In this document: piece after piece, positions 49,956-59,893 of the stretch | Layout: every line of letters starts with the position of its first letter | Position numbering within the stretch: position 1 is the first letter of the stretch | The notes under the pieces: model-generated | Database searches by the model: none | What the model saw: only the letters and a program-made list of their open reading frames with translations | What the model was told of the DNA's origin: nothing | Program-made: the position numbers and the translations under genes | DNA from: Lachnospiraceae bacterium | GTDB taxonomy: Bacteria; Bacillota; Clostridia; Lachnospirales; Lachnospiraceae | Assembly (NCBI GenBank): GCA_021205755.1 | Contig: JAJPWX010000110.1 | Location: forward strand, 19,389-83,388 | DNA: 64,000 nucleotides | Reading direction: 5' to 3'

Positions 49956-49983
49956 CCTGCTAAAGGCTGTTCTGAATAGTTAC
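49956..49983. repeat. Solo end of the GTAAC...GAACAGC element family
   Basis: CCTGCTAAAGGCTGTTCTGAATAGTTAC; CCTGCTAAAGGCTGT occurs exactly (reverse strand) in the 13.8-kb element. Confidence 0.7.
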
Positions 49984-50025
49984 GTTTTCCTTAATTCCGC
50001 GAAAGGGAAGCCTGTCCTGCCCATT

Positions 50026-50634
50026 CTACAGCGAAATCGCCAGCAGCGTCTGATAAATCACCTCATCGCGCGACAGCCCCGGATAACGCTCATCCGGGGT
50101 AAAGGAAAGTCCCTCCCGGTATTTTTCCGGATTCTTAGCCAGAACAGAAACCCGCTGTAAATATGGCTTCAGATCCTTCATCACCTTTACCTGCGCCTCG
50201 GTAAATCCGTTCGAAGAAAGCATCTGGCGGATATGTTTTTCCAGATAAGCGATATCCGTCTTTTCATCCGCGGTAAAACAAACCACCTGATCGCCGCAGA
50301 TCACCGCCGCCTCCACCAGGCTCGTATGCTCATAGGCAGTAATCGCCAGCTCATAGCCCACGGTCAGGCTTCCAGCTGCCTGTTTGATTGCGTCATATCT
50401 ATCATCTGGCATCGGACGCTGCATCAGCATCATGATCAGCCCGACCATCGACCGGCAGGCCGGCAGACAGCCAAGAATCGCAATCACCGTAAAAAGATTC
50501 AGCCGCGATTTCACTGTGACATACCCGATGATATAGATGCCGAGCGGCAGAATAAACATCAGCAGCGTCATCAGAAATCTCTTTTTCTTTTCATAGCTGA
50601 TATAACCACGGGTTCCCTTTTTCACTTTCTTCAT
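50026..50634 (-). CDS. Conserved hypothetical membrane protein
   Basis: Two predicted TM segments near the N-terminus (FLMTLLMFILPLGIYIIGYV; FTVIAILGCLPACRSMVGLI), soluble C-terminus; consistent spacing with neighbours. Confidence 0.7.
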   Translation of the reverse strand: MKKVKKGTRGYISYEKKKRFLMTLLMFILPLGIYIIGYVTVKSRLNLFTVIAILGCLPACRSMVGLIMMLMQRPMPDDRYDAIKQAAGSLTVGYELAITAYEHTSLVEAAVICGDQVVCFTADEKTDIAYLEKHIRQMLSSNGFTEAQVKVMKDLKPYLQRVSVLAKNPEKYREGLSFTPDERYPGLSRDEVIYQTLLAISL

Positions 50635-50643
50635 GAAAAACTG

Positions 50644-52563
50644 TCATCTCCTTTTGTGCGTCTTCGTATGTTTATCCCTGTCTCTGCGCGGCCGAATCAG
50701 GCAATTCGGGCCGTAACCGATCAGATCCGTCCTGCCGGCAATCTTCAGTGCTTCCACGACCAGCTCATAATTCTCCGGATTCCGGTACTGGATCAACGCG
50801 CGCTGCAGGCGCTTGCGGTGCGGATTCTTTTCCACGTAGACCGGTTTCATGGTGCGCGGGTCAAGCCCTGTGTAATACATACAGGTCGAAATCGTGGACG
50901 GTGTCGGATAGAAATCCTGCACCTGCTCCGGCATGTACTTCAGATCACGCAGGTACTCCGCCAACTCCACGGCCTCTTTCATGGAACAGCCCGGGTGGGA
51001 CGACATCAGGTAAGGCACCAGATACTGATTCATACCGCAGGCCTTGTTCATTTTCTGATAAGCGTCCGTAAATTTCAGGTAAACGCTGTGCTTTGGCTTT
51101 CCCATCATCTCCAGCACACGGTCAGAAACATGCTCCGGCGCCACCTTAAGCTGTCCGCTGATGTGGTATTTGACCAGGTCGCGGAAAAATGCCTGCGAAC
51201 GATCCGCCATCAGATAATCAAAGCGAATACCGGAACGGATAAAGACCTTTTTCACTTTCGGGATCTCCCGCAGGCGCCGCAGCAGCTTCACATAATCGCT
51301 GTGATCCGCATCCAGGTTTTTGCACGGTTCCGGGAAAAGGCACTGTTTATTTTTGCAAACGCCTTTCTCCAGCTGTTTTTTGCAGGCCGGATGGCGGAAA
51401 TTCGCGGTTGGGCCGCCGACATCATGGATATAACCCTTAAAATCCGGGTCTTCGGTCATCTGCTCCGCCTCCCGGACGATCGAGTCATGGCTGCGCACCT
51501 GCACAATCCGTCCCTGGTGGAAGGTCAGCGCACAGAAGCTGCAGCCGCCAAAGCAGCCGCGGTTGCTGACCAGGCTGAACTTCACTTCAGCAAGCGCCGG
51601 AACCCCGCCCTGCGCGTCGTAAGACGGATGCCAGGTACGGCAGTAAGGCAGGTCATACACATCATCCATCTCCAGTGTCGTAAGCGGCTTCGCAGGAGGA
51701 TTCTGCACAACATACAGAACCCCCTCAGAATTCAATTGCGCAGGCACTTGTCCGGTTTCCGCAGAGCCCTGTCTCTCGCGCGGCAAAGCGTTTTTCCCCC
51801 TGTGATACGGCTCCACCAGCCTTTTGGCCGTGAATGGATCCGTATTGCAATACTGCGTATAAAAGCTCTCCGCATATCGGCGTTTCTCCGCTTTCAGCTC
51901 CTCAAAAGAGGGTAAAAGCTCATAATCATAGACATCTTCCAGATGTCTGGTCAGATAGCAGGTGCCCTCAATAAAAGTGATATCCTGAACAGACAGCCCG
52001 GAATCCAACGCTTCCGCGATAGCCACAATCGAGCGCTCGCCCATCCCGTAGGAAACCAGATCCGCCCCGGAATCAATCAGCACAGACGGTTTCAAAGAAT
52101 CTGACCAGTAATCATAATGCGCCAGGCGGCGCAGACTTGCCTCGATTCCGCCCACAATAATCGCCGCGTCCGGATAGGCCTGACGGATGAGCCTGCTGTA
52201 AACAGTCACCGCGTAATCCGGCCGCTTCCCCATCACCCCGCCCGGCGTATAGGCATCCGCCGAACGCCGCCGTTTCGAGACCGTATAGTGGTTTACCATG
52301 GAATCCATATTCCCAGCCGACACCAAAAAACCAAGACGCGGCCGTCCAAGCGCTATCACACTCTCTTTTTTTCTCCAGTCCGGCTGCGCAAGAATCCCGA
52401 CGCTAAACCCGTGCGCCTGCAGCAGACGGCTAATGATTGCATGACCAAACGAGGGATGATCCACATAAGCATCTCCGCAGACATAAACAAAATCCAGCTG
52501 ACTGATTCCCTGCGCTTTCATTTCTTCCGGCGTAGTCGGCAGAAATTCCATTTTCGACTCCAT
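50644..52563 (-). CDS. ygiQ: YgiQ family radical SAM protein
   Basis: FLPTTPEEMKAQGISQLDFVYVCGDAYVDHPSFGHAIISR; NRGCFGGCSFCALTFHQGR; DVGGPTANFR. Confidence 0.94.
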   Translation of the reverse strand: MESKMEFLPTTPEEMKAQGISQLDFVYVCGDAYVDHPSFGHAIISRLLQAHGFSVGILAQPDWRKKESVIALGRPRLGFLVSAGNMDSMVNHYTVSKRRRSADAYTPGGVMGKRPDYAVTVYSRLIRQAYPDAAIIVGGIEASLRRLAHYDYWSDSLKPSVLIDSGADLVSYGMGERSIVAIAEALDSGLSVQDITFIEGTCYLTRHLEDVYDYELLPSFEELKAEKRRYAESFYTQYCNTDPFTAKRLVEPYHRGKNALPRERQGSAETGQVPAQLNSEGVLYVVQNPPAKPLTTLEMDDVYDLPYCRTWHPSYDAQGGVPALAEVKFSLVSNRGCFGGCSFCALTFHQGRIVQVRSHDSIVREAEQMTEDPDFKGYIHDVGGPTANFRHPACKKQLEKGVCKNKQCLFPEPCKNLDADHSDYVKLLRRLREIPKVKKVFIRSGIRFDYLMADRSQAFFRDLVKYHISGQLKVAPEHVSDRVLEMMGKPKHSVYLKFTDAYQKMNKACGMNQYLVPYLMSSHPGCSMKEAVELAEYLRDLKYMPEQVQDFYPTPSTISTCMYYTGLDPRTMKPVYVEKNPHRKRLQRALIQYRNPENYELVVEALKIAGRTDLIGYGPNCLIRPRRDRDKHTKTHKRR

Positions 52564-52657
52564 TCCGCCGTTTATTACTCGAACGGCCTTTCATACATAA
52601 ACACGTTTATCCTGCAACGCAGGAATAGCTTCTCTTATCGTAGCTTCCGGCCTTTTC

Positions 52658-53323
52658 CTACAGAATCTCATAGCTGCCATCAAGTATCTCATCGTAGCTG
52701 CGGATATAGTAGTCCGCCAGCCGCCGCACCTCCTCTTTGCGTGCGGAAGAAAAATCATCCTCCATCGCACAGACGCGCATCCCTGCGTTTTTCCCGGCGA
52801 GCACACCCATCGGCACATCCTCAAACACCAGGCAGCGCTCCGGACGGACGCTCAGCTTTTGGGCCGCGGCGAGATAAACATCCGGCGAGGGTTTTCCTTT
52901 CGCGACCTCACAGGAGGTCACAATCGCGTCAAAACAGTCATCCACCCGGTTGTTCGCCAGCGCAGCGCGGATCAGCTCCTGGCTGTTGCTGCTCGCAATC
53001 GCGACCGGGTAGGCATTGTCCCTCAGATACCGCAGGAAAGCTGCCGCGCCAGGCTTCATCGGCACCCTTGTACCATAAACGCCAAGCGCCATCCGGTTCC
53101 ATTCTTCCTTGATCTCTTCAATCGTCAGCGGGAGGGAAAAGCGTTCCCGAAAGTAAACGGCGGTCTCTGTAAACCCCATCCCTTCAATCGCGACGGTCAG
53201 CTCCGGTGTAGGCGCATACCCGTAGCGTCCCAGAAAATCAATATCAATATCCGTCCACACCCACATGGAATCAACCAACGTCCCATCCAGGTCAAAAATC
53301 ACAGCTTCCGCCTGTTCTAACAT
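52658..53323 (-). CDS. HAD family hydrolase (beta-phosphoglucomutase-like)
   Basis: AVIFDLDGTLVDSMWVW; VAIASSNSQELI; GKPSPDVYLAAAQKL; VFEDVPMGVLAGKNAGM. Confidence 0.93.
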   Translation of the reverse strand: MLEQAEAVIFDLDGTLVDSMWVWTDIDIDFLGRYGYAPTPELTVAIEGMGFTETAVYFRERFSLPLTIEEIKEEWNRMALGVYGTRVPMKPGAAAFLRYLRDNAYPVAIASSNSQELIRAALANNRVDDCFDAIVTSCEVAKGKPSPDVYLAAAQKLSVRPERCLVFEDVPMGVLAGKNAGMRVCAMEDDFSSARKEEVRRLADYYIRSYDEILDGSYEIL

Positions 53324-53355
53324 ATGTATCATCCTTTGTCGTATTTTCCGCTCCC

Positions 53356-54738
53356 TCATTGCAATCTCCAGCCGGGATAATATTTATTTTTCAGGCTTCC
53401 ATTCCCATATTTTCCCCAGCCGAGCGCATGGCCGTCCACACAGACCAGCACCCAGCCTTCCGCCAGCCTGTCCGTCTCGGCCGTCTCAAGGGCAATTGTC
53501 TCACCTTTAAGATAGCGCAGCACCCGCTCGTCCTCCGTCTCCAGATCCAGTACCACATCAAAGCAGGAAGAATCCAGCAGCATCGCCAGCTCCTGGGATG
53601 GCTCAAAGCGGCCGCGCTTCAAAGTGCCGACCCGCACCCCCGTGCGCAGATAACGAATGCTTTTGGGCAAATCAAAGGGAGGCACCAGCAAGCACTGTTC
53701 CCCGATCTGTTCATACCGAAACTCTTCCAGCCAGGCCTCCGTGCAGGAAATCCGTGCAAAAAAATCCCGCACCTCCCCGGGAAATCGTTCCATCTTTCCG
53801 TTCCTTAGATTGTTTCGCATCGTTTCTGTACAATCATTTTCTTCCTTGGGTCTTTTCCGGAGCAGCGCCGCAAAATGTCCTTCTCCTTCCACCCGGTGCG
53901 GGTAAAGACGAACACAGTTTTCCAGTCCTCTTCCGGGCGCTGCCCCCTCTATCCTTTTTGCGGGAACCAGAGTCAGCTCTGGAAAACGCTCCAGCGCGTC
54001 CGCGACAACCGCCTCATCCTCTTCTTCGGAAAAGGTACAGGTCGAATACAGGAGCATTCCGCCCGGCTTTAGCATCCGCACCGCCCAGGAAAGAATCTCC
54101 TTTTGCAGCGGCGCGTATTCTTCCGGGCCTTTCTCCATCCAGGAAGCAATCAGACTGCTGTCCTTTCGGAACATGCCTTCCCCGGAGCAGGGGGCGTCCA
54201 CGAGAATTTTATCAAAGAAACAGCCAAACGCTTTGAAAAGGCGCTCCGGCGTCTCTGCCGTGACACAGACATTTGCCGCGCCCCACACAGCCAGATTTTT
54301 CACCAGTGCCTTTGCCCGACTCGCGCTCACATCATTCGCTACCAGAAGTCCGCTTCCCTCCAGACGGGAAGCCAGCTCTGTGGCTTTGCCCCCCGGCGCC
54401 GCGCACAGATCCAGCACCCTGTCGCCCGGCGCAATCGGAAGAAGGCTTGCCGGAAGCATGGCGCTCGGCTCCTGAATATAATAAAGCCCTGCAAAGTACC
54501 AGGGATGCCGCGAAACCGGCGCATTCTCCACATAAAAACCATTCTCTGTCCAGAGAATCGGCCGGAGGACAAACGGCAGCTTCTCTGCGGCGTCCACCGC
54601 CGATATTTTTCCAGTATTTACACGAATGCCGGAATAAGCCTCCCGCTCACAGGAGGACAAAAATGCCTCTGCCTCTTCTCCCAGCTGGCCGCGCATCCGC
54701 GCGACAAATTCCTCAGGAAGCCGTTCTCTCACAGACAT
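53356..54738 (-). CDS. rsmF: 16S rRNA m5C methyltransferase (RsmF-like)
   Basis: DLCAAPGGKATELASRL; DAPCSGEGMFRKD; LLYSTCTFSEEEDEAVV. Confidence 0.92.
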   Translation of the reverse strand: MSVRERLPEEFVARMRGQLGEEAEAFLSSCEREAYSGIRVNTGKISAVDAAEKLPFVLRPILWTENGFYVENAPVSRHPWYFAGLYYIQEPSAMLPASLLPIAPGDRVLDLCAAPGGKATELASRLEGSGLLVANDVSASRAKALVKNLAVWGAANVCVTAETPERLFKAFGCFFDKILVDAPCSGEGMFRKDSSLIASWMEKGPEEYAPLQKEILSWAVRMLKPGGMLLYSTCTFSEEEDEAVVADALERFPELTLVPAKRIEGAAPGRGLENCVRLYPHRVEGEGHFAALLRKRPKEENDCTETMRNNLRNGKMERFPGEVRDFFARISCTEAWLEEFRYEQIGEQCLLVPPFDLPKSIRYLRTGVRVGTLKRGRFEPSQELAMLLDSSCFDVVLDLETEDERVLRYLKGETIALETAETDRLAEGWVLVCVDGHALGWGKYGNGSLKNKYYPGWRLQ

Positions 54739-54742
54739 AGCT

Positions 54743-55555
54743 CTATTCTTCCTCTTCCACCGACTGGGCACGGTAGCCTTCCGCAATCAGATCCAGCTCT
54801 TTTCCAAACCGCGACAGCTGTTCAATATCATCCAGTTCGTAAATGCGGTAAAACTCATCCTGTATCTTCTGAATCTCTCTCTTGTTTGCCACACGGTAAA
54901 GGTTCTGAATGTTATTCAGGATATCCGCCACCAGCCTGGAGTGAATCTGAGAAGAATTCTGCGCATCCATAATCTCACTGCGCACCGAAGACATCTCATT
55001 GTCCAGGGAAATGATCGCGTTCGCCGCATTTGTCAGCTTCTCACGAATATGATCCGGAATGTTTTCCCGATACTTGTACTGGAGAGAATGCTCAATCGTA
55101 GACCAGAAATTCATCGCCAGCGTACGAATCTGAATCTCCGCAAGGATCCTGCGGCTGCCGGAGATGGTCTGCACCTCATAGCGGATAATCATATGATAGC
55201 TGCGGTAGCCGCTGTCCTTCATATGATGGACGTAATCCCGCTCACTGACCACTTCCATATCCGTCCGCTGCCGGATGATCTCAACGACTGTCTGAATGTC
55301 CTCCACGAACTGGCAGATAATCCGTATTCCTGCAATATCAGAAATTCGTTCTTCGACTTCCTCTAGCTTCACATTTTTTCTCTGTGCCTTTTCCAGAATA
55401 CTGGCAATTGTCTTCACGCGGCCGGTCACCTGCTCAATCGGGGAATAAAGACCCTGATTCCGGTATTCGCTTCTCAGGTGTTCAAATTTTAAAGTGAGCT
55501 CTTTCACCGCCAGATCATAGGGGCTTAAGATCTCACGCCACAATAGTATTTCCAT
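54743..55555 (-). CDS. Small alarmone synthetase (GTP pyrophosphokinase family, RelQ-like)
   Basis: RISDIAGIRIICQFVEDI; DSGYRSYHMIIRYEV; EIQIRTLAMNFWSTIEHSLQYK. Confidence 0.92.
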   Translation of the reverse strand: MEILLWREILSPYDLAVKELTLKFEHLRSEYRNQGLYSPIEQVTGRVKTIASILEKAQRKNVKLEEVEERISDIAGIRIICQFVEDIQTVVEIIRQRTDMEVVSERDYVHHMKDSGYRSYHMIIRYEVQTISGSRRILAEIQIRTLAMNFWSTIEHSLQYKYRENIPDHIREKLTNAANAIISLDNEMSSVRSEIMDAQNSSQIHSRLVADILNNIQNLYRVANKREIQKIQDEFYRIYELDDIEQLSRFGKELDLIAEGYRAQSVEEEE

Positions 55556-55708
55556 CTTTCTCTCCCTAAACGACGCAGCAGCCGCCGATTCAGGCCCGCC
55601 GCCCGAATCATATACCACAGCACCATACATGGGCAAATTCTCGAGGTTACGTTACAGCTTTCCGCCCGTTATCATAACATACAAAACCAAAAGATGCAAT
55701 GCATTCGA

Positions 55709-56530
55709 TTACATCAGCTCCGCATACCGGAGCACCCAGTAGGGATTGACGCTCTGCTCCTGTGACTGCTCGGTCCGGATGTAAATCCCCAGGTGAAGGT
55801 GCACGTCAAACATCCCCCGCGTTCCTTCCTCGCCGTACCCTGTATCCCCCATCAGGCCAAGCCGTTCCCCAGCGTATACGCTGTCCCCCACTGCGAATTC
55901 CCGCGCATAGGAATCCAGATGCGCGTAATAAAAATAGCCGCCGCTCGGGCTTCGAATCCCAATACGGTATCCTCCCTGCTCCAGCCAGCCGACCTTTTCT
56001 ACCACTCCGTCGGTCATACTGACGACCGGATAAACACCGGCCAGATTTTCCGCAGGCATCAGATCCGTTCCCTCGTGTCCGCGCAGGCCGCCATAGGTGC
56101 GTTCAAACATCCAGGTATTTTCATAAGAAACCGTTCCCGCCGCGACCGGAAAGCATTCGATATCGTCCCAGATCGCTGCGTACGCGCTCCACACAGCCTG
56201 ATAGCCGCTTCGGTTTTCTTTAAGAAGTGCGCTTCTCCAGGAAGAAAGCGCTTTGCCATCCCATTGTTTTGGCCAGGAAAACGTTCCCTTCCGGCAAAAC
56301 GGATACAATGTTGTCAGAACCTCTCCGGGTGTCAGGCCTTCATCCACTGCATTTGACAATTGGCAAAGCGAATACTCCGACAGCTTCATCTGCCGAAATG
56401 AATCCGATTCCGTCACCTGGGCTCTAAGCGCAGCAGCCGTTTCCCTCTGATACAGGAGCGCAGAAAACCACACGGAAACGCCCACAAGAAAAAACAGAAA
56501 GCAGATCCAGGAAAGCCCTCTCTTTCGCAT
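55709..56530 (-). CDS. M23 family metallopeptidase, membrane-anchored
   Basis: GHEGTDLM; GYFYYAHLDSY; FDVHLHLGIYI; N-terminal TM. Confidence 0.88.
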   Translation of the reverse strand: MRKRGLSWICFLFFLVGVSVWFSALLYQRETAAALRAQVTESDSFRQMKLSEYSLCQLSNAVDEGLTPGEVLTTLYPFCRKGTFSWPKQWDGKALSSWRSALLKENRSGYQAVWSAYAAIWDDIECFPVAAGTVSYENTWMFERTYGGLRGHEGTDLMPAENLAGVYPVVSMTDGVVEKVGWLEQGGYRIGIRSPSGGYFYYAHLDSYAREFAVGDSVYAGERLGLMGDTGYGEEGTRGMFDVHLHLGIYIRTEQSQEQSVNPYWVLRYAELM

Positions 56531-56793
56531 CCCATGCTCCTTCCGGTGCCGAACCATAGCCTGGGGCAATGGCAATCGCTTTCCGGCACGCAGGCTGTCT
56601 GCACAGTATATTCCGCCAGACCGCAAATTATGCCAAAGCATGACCACTTTTTGAATCCCCTCACTCAGAAAGAGCAGATTCTTCTCCAGCAGAAGCTAGT
56701 TCCTTCGCAGCGCGTGAGGCAGGAATTTTTCAATCATAACGAAGGAAATGTTCTCATACAATTTCATATCACAGGCTCAAAAAGGAGCACAGC

Positions 56794-57729
56794 ATGTCAA
56801 AGAAATCCCTATTCGCGATTTTCCTCTTATTTATATACCTGCTTCTTTGCCCCCAGATGGCCCTGAATTCCGCCCGGGAAGGCCTGCTGCTCTGGTATCA
56901 TTCTGTACTTCCGGTCGTCTTTCCATTTCTGTTTCTAAGCAGTCTGGCCATACGCCTCGTAAGCGCGGAGGATATGCCGAAAATACTTACCCGACCCTTT
57001 ACGCGCCTTTTCGGCTGCTCCGCATACGGAGCTTTCGTCATTCCGGCCGGTTTCCTCTGCGGCTTCCCGATGGGCGCCAAACTCACCGGGGATCTGTACC
57101 GGGATGGAAAAATCACACGGGAAGAAGCCCTGCGGCTTTTCGGCTTCGCAAACAACCTGAGTCCCGGCTTCATCGTCTCCTACCTGGCCGCCGAGCAGAT
57201 GCAGCAGCCCGCGCTGGCAGGATGCTTCCTCTTACAGATCCTGGGAGCGGCGCTCCTATATGGGTGGACGCAGGGCTGGCCGCACCATGTCCATCAGCAT
57301 CCGGCGCCTCAGCAAACGCCACGCGGCCATGAAAAAGTATCCTTCTCCCTGATTGACGACTGCATCTACGGCGCCATGGAAAGCGCCCTCCGGCTCGGCG
57401 CGTATATCCTGCTCTTCGCAATTCTCAGCGGAGCCATCACCCAGGCCGCACCTCTTTCCAATCCGGCCATACTGTTATTTGCATCCAGCATTGAAGTAAC
57501 CAACGGAATCCGGCTGCTCGCCGCTTCCGCCCTGTCCGCAGGAGAAAAATATGTCGCGGTATCCGCGCTTGCGGCATTCGGCGGATTTTCCGCTCTGGCA
57601 CAGAGCGCGGGAATCGCGCATATGGACAAAGAGATGCTCTTTTATTACATCAAAAGCAGGGTGATTATCACCCTGCTCTCCATTCTGATATCTATTGCCG
57701 TATTCCTGCTGCTGCAGGCAATGCACTGA
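56794..57729 (+). CDS. YlbJ-like nucleoside-recognition (Gate) domain membrane protein
   Basis: VLPVVFPFLFLSSLAIRL; GFLCGFPMGAKLTGDLYRDGKITREEALRLFGFANNLSPGFI; adjacent to coaD-rsmD as in the B. subtilis ylbHIJ order. Confidence 0.85.
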   Translation: MSKKSLFAIFLLFIYLLLCPQMALNSAREGLLLWYHSVLPVVFPFLFLSSLAIRLVSAEDMPKILTRPFTRLFGCSAYGAFVIPAGFLCGFPMGAKLTGDLYRDGKITREEALRLFGFANNLSPGFIVSYLAAEQMQQPALAGCFLLQILGAALLYGWTQGWPHHVHQHPAPQQTPRGHEKVSFSLIDDCIYGAMESALRLGAYILLFAILSGAITQAAPLSNPAILLFASSIEVTNGIRLLAASALSAGEKYVAVSALAAFGGFSALAQSAGIAHMDKEMLFYYIKSRVIITLLSILISIAVFLLLQAMH

Positions 57730-57753
57730 TCCGGATCAATCTCATAAAAACAA

Positions 57754-58359
57754 TCACTCATCCTGAGGCTGCTCCGGAAGCTCTTCTTCTTCCGGCTGTG
57801 TATAGCTCGAAGGCTCGACGGTCGGAGAAAGCTCGGAGCGGTTCTTGCTCACAATATCATAGCAGGACTGAAGCGAATTGATAAAATTACTGTACTTCGT
57901 CCCGGCTGTGTCAATCGTATGGCTCATGATCTTCTCCAGATTCGCCAGCATATCATCCGTGTAGCGAATCGCACTCATACGAATATTATTTGAATCCTCC
58001 GTCGCCCGATCCATAATATCCTGCGCCTGTGCATTCGTCTCGTCAATCAGCTGCTTGGACTGCTCCACAGCAATCCGCATCACTTCACTCTCGCTGACGA
58101 TCTGCTGCGCCTTCGTATTCGCCTCCGCAATAATCGCGTCTGCCTTCTGCTGCGCGTCCTCCAGGATCGCGTCCTTATTGCTGATGATCTTCTGATAACG
58201 CTTGATCTCATCCGGCGTCTTCATACGCAGCTCACGAAGAAGCTCCTCAAGCTCCTCTTTGTTCACTACGATCTTCGTCGAGGAAAGCGGCTGAAACTTA
58301 CAGCTGTCAATGTACTCCTCAATCTCCTCAATGATCTGTTCAATTCTACTGCTTGCCAT
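57754..58359 (-). CDS. Coiled-coil protein (often auto-named ATPase / V-ATPase subunit H-like)
   Basis: Long heptad region DAQQKADAIIAEANTKAQQIVSESEVMRIAVEQSKQLIDETNAQAQDIMDRATED; next to coaD. Confidence 0.75.
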   Translation of the reverse strand: MASSRIEQIIEEIEEYIDSCKFQPLSSTKIVVNKEELEELLRELRMKTPDEIKRYQKIISNKDAILEDAQQKADAIIAEANTKAQQIVSESEVMRIAVEQSKQLIDETNAQAQDIMDRATEDSNNIRMSAIRYTDDMLANLEKIMSHTIDTAGTKYSNFINSLQSCYDIVSKNRSELSPTVEPSSYTQPEEEELPEQPQDE

Positions 58360-58485
58360 GGTTCCCTTCTCCTTACTTAAAATATTTATACTCCGTTCGT
58401 TTCCAATTGCTATCAATCTCTTCCATACGCATCCAGCCTGCATCTCCGGCAGAGCGCGCCGACTCTCCTCTTGCAGTGCGAATGG

Positions 58486-58977
58486 TTATGATCTTTTTAC
58501 AGTGCCAATTTTCGCGTAAACATGCTCCGCGACCTGCGGCGGTACAAATCCTGAAATATCCCCGCCATAAAATGCAACCTCTTTTACGATCGTCGAACTA
58601 ATATAAGCATAATTCAGCTCCGTCGTAAAAAACAGCGTATCTACTCCCCGTTCAAGACTCCTGTTTGTCTGCGCCATCTGAAGCTCATATTCAAAATCGG
58701 TCACGGCTCTCAGGCCGCGGACAAGGAACGAGGCATCACACTTCTTGCAAAAATCAACAGAAAGTCCGGAAAACGCCTCCACCCGTACATTTGAAATATG
58801 GGAAGTCACATCTTTTAACATATTAACACGTTCTTCCACAGAAAACAACGGTGTTTTTTCATTATTATTTAATACACCCACCACCAGCTCATCCGCCACT
58901 GCCGCGGCCCGCTCGATGATATCCAGGTGCCCTTTTGTCACCGGGTCAAAACTGCCCGGATAAACTGCACGCCTCAT
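58486..58977 (-). CDS. coaD: Phosphopantetheine adenylyltransferase
   Basis: [57 protein letters not shown]. Confidence 0.97.
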   Translation of the reverse strand: MRRAVYPGSFDPVTKGHLDIIERAAAVADELVVGVLNNNEKTPLFSVEERVNMLKDVTSHISNVRVEAFSGLSVDFCKKCDASFLVRGLRAVTDFEYELQMAQTNRSLERGVDTLFFTTELNYAYISSTIVKEVAFYGGDISGFVPPQVAEHVYAKIGTVKRS

Positions 58978-58985
58978 AACTCCAG

Positions 58986-59558
58986 TCACTCCTCCTCATG
59001 AATCACCGGGCCGAGAAAGATATGCTTATTTGTCTTATACGTTTTCACACGAAGGATCTCATATCCGTAATCCGCCAGATGCGCCTCATCCGTCTCAAGC
59101 GCCATCTCCACGATAAACATCGTCTGCGCATCCACAAACGTCGGCCTTCTAGCCGCGATGGCCTGTAAAACCTGATCCTCCAGCCCTTTCCCATAAGGCG
59201 GATCCATGAAAACAATCTGATACGGCGGCTGTCCATTCAACCGCTCAAGCGCCATGCGCACGTCGCAATTCAGCACTTCCGCCTGCCGGTCCAGACGCGT
59301 AAAGCGAAGATTCTCCCGGATGCAATCCGCAGCCGCCCGGTTCTGATCAACAAAACAGGCAAAAGCAGCGCCGCGGCTCAAAGCCTCAATCCCAATCCCG
59401 CCGCTCCCGGCAAACAGATCCAGGAACCGGATCTCATACAGATCATTCTGTAAAATATTAAACAGTGTCTCCTTAATCCGGTCTGTCGTCGGCCGTGTGC
59501 TATCGCCCGCGATGGTCTTCAGCGGAAGTCTCCGCGCTTTTCCAGCAATCACTCTCAT
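58986..59558 (-). CDS. rsmD: 16S rRNA m2G966 methyltransferase
   Basis: [16 protein letters not shown]...[44 protein letters not shown]. Confidence 0.95.
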   Translation of the reverse strand: MRVIAGKARRLPLKTIAGDSTRPTTDRIKETLFNILQNDLYEIRFLDLFAGSGGIGIEALSRGAAFACFVDQNRAAADCIRENLRFTRLDRQAEVLNCDVRMALERLNGQPPYQIVFMDPPYGKGLEDQVLQAIAARRPTFVDAQTMFIVEMALETDEAHLADYGYEILRVKTYKTNKHIFLGPVIHEEE

Positions 59559-59747
59559 ATTCGCTCTTAGCCCATCTTTCATCTTTCCCATTTGTTCTCA
59601 CACGATTATAATTTTTTCAACCCAGACTGTCAATACAAAACACATATTCGATTTCAAAATCTCTGTTCAGTGGCAGCTGAAAACCATCAGGCTTCTTCGA
59701 AAAAAAGGACAAAATCAGGAAAGTGTGTAAAAATGGAAAAATACTGC

Positions 59748-59777
59748 TTGACAGAAAAAAAGACTTTGATGCATACT
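59748..59777 (+). promoter_or_regulatory. Promoter for the Ca/Na antiporter gene
   Basis: TTGACA-18 nt-CATACT. Confidence 0.5.
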
Positions 59778-59893
59778 TCTGAATAAGAGCAGCAACGAGA
59801 ACAGGCTTTTACCTGTTTTTGGCGATTGCTCTGCCTGATTTAATAAGGAAGACTTTGCTTACTTTAAGACTGACTTGAATGGAGGTTTCTTTT

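Noticed and set aside
50233-51915. 560-aa + strand ORF antisense to ygiQ
   Set aside because: His/Arg-rich shadow translation of a well-supported radical SAM gene; no recognisable domain.
57727-57738. TGATCCGGATCA perfect palindrome at the end of the ylbJ-like gene
   Set aside because: Only 12 bp and overlapping a stop codon; insufficient evidence for a regulatory site.
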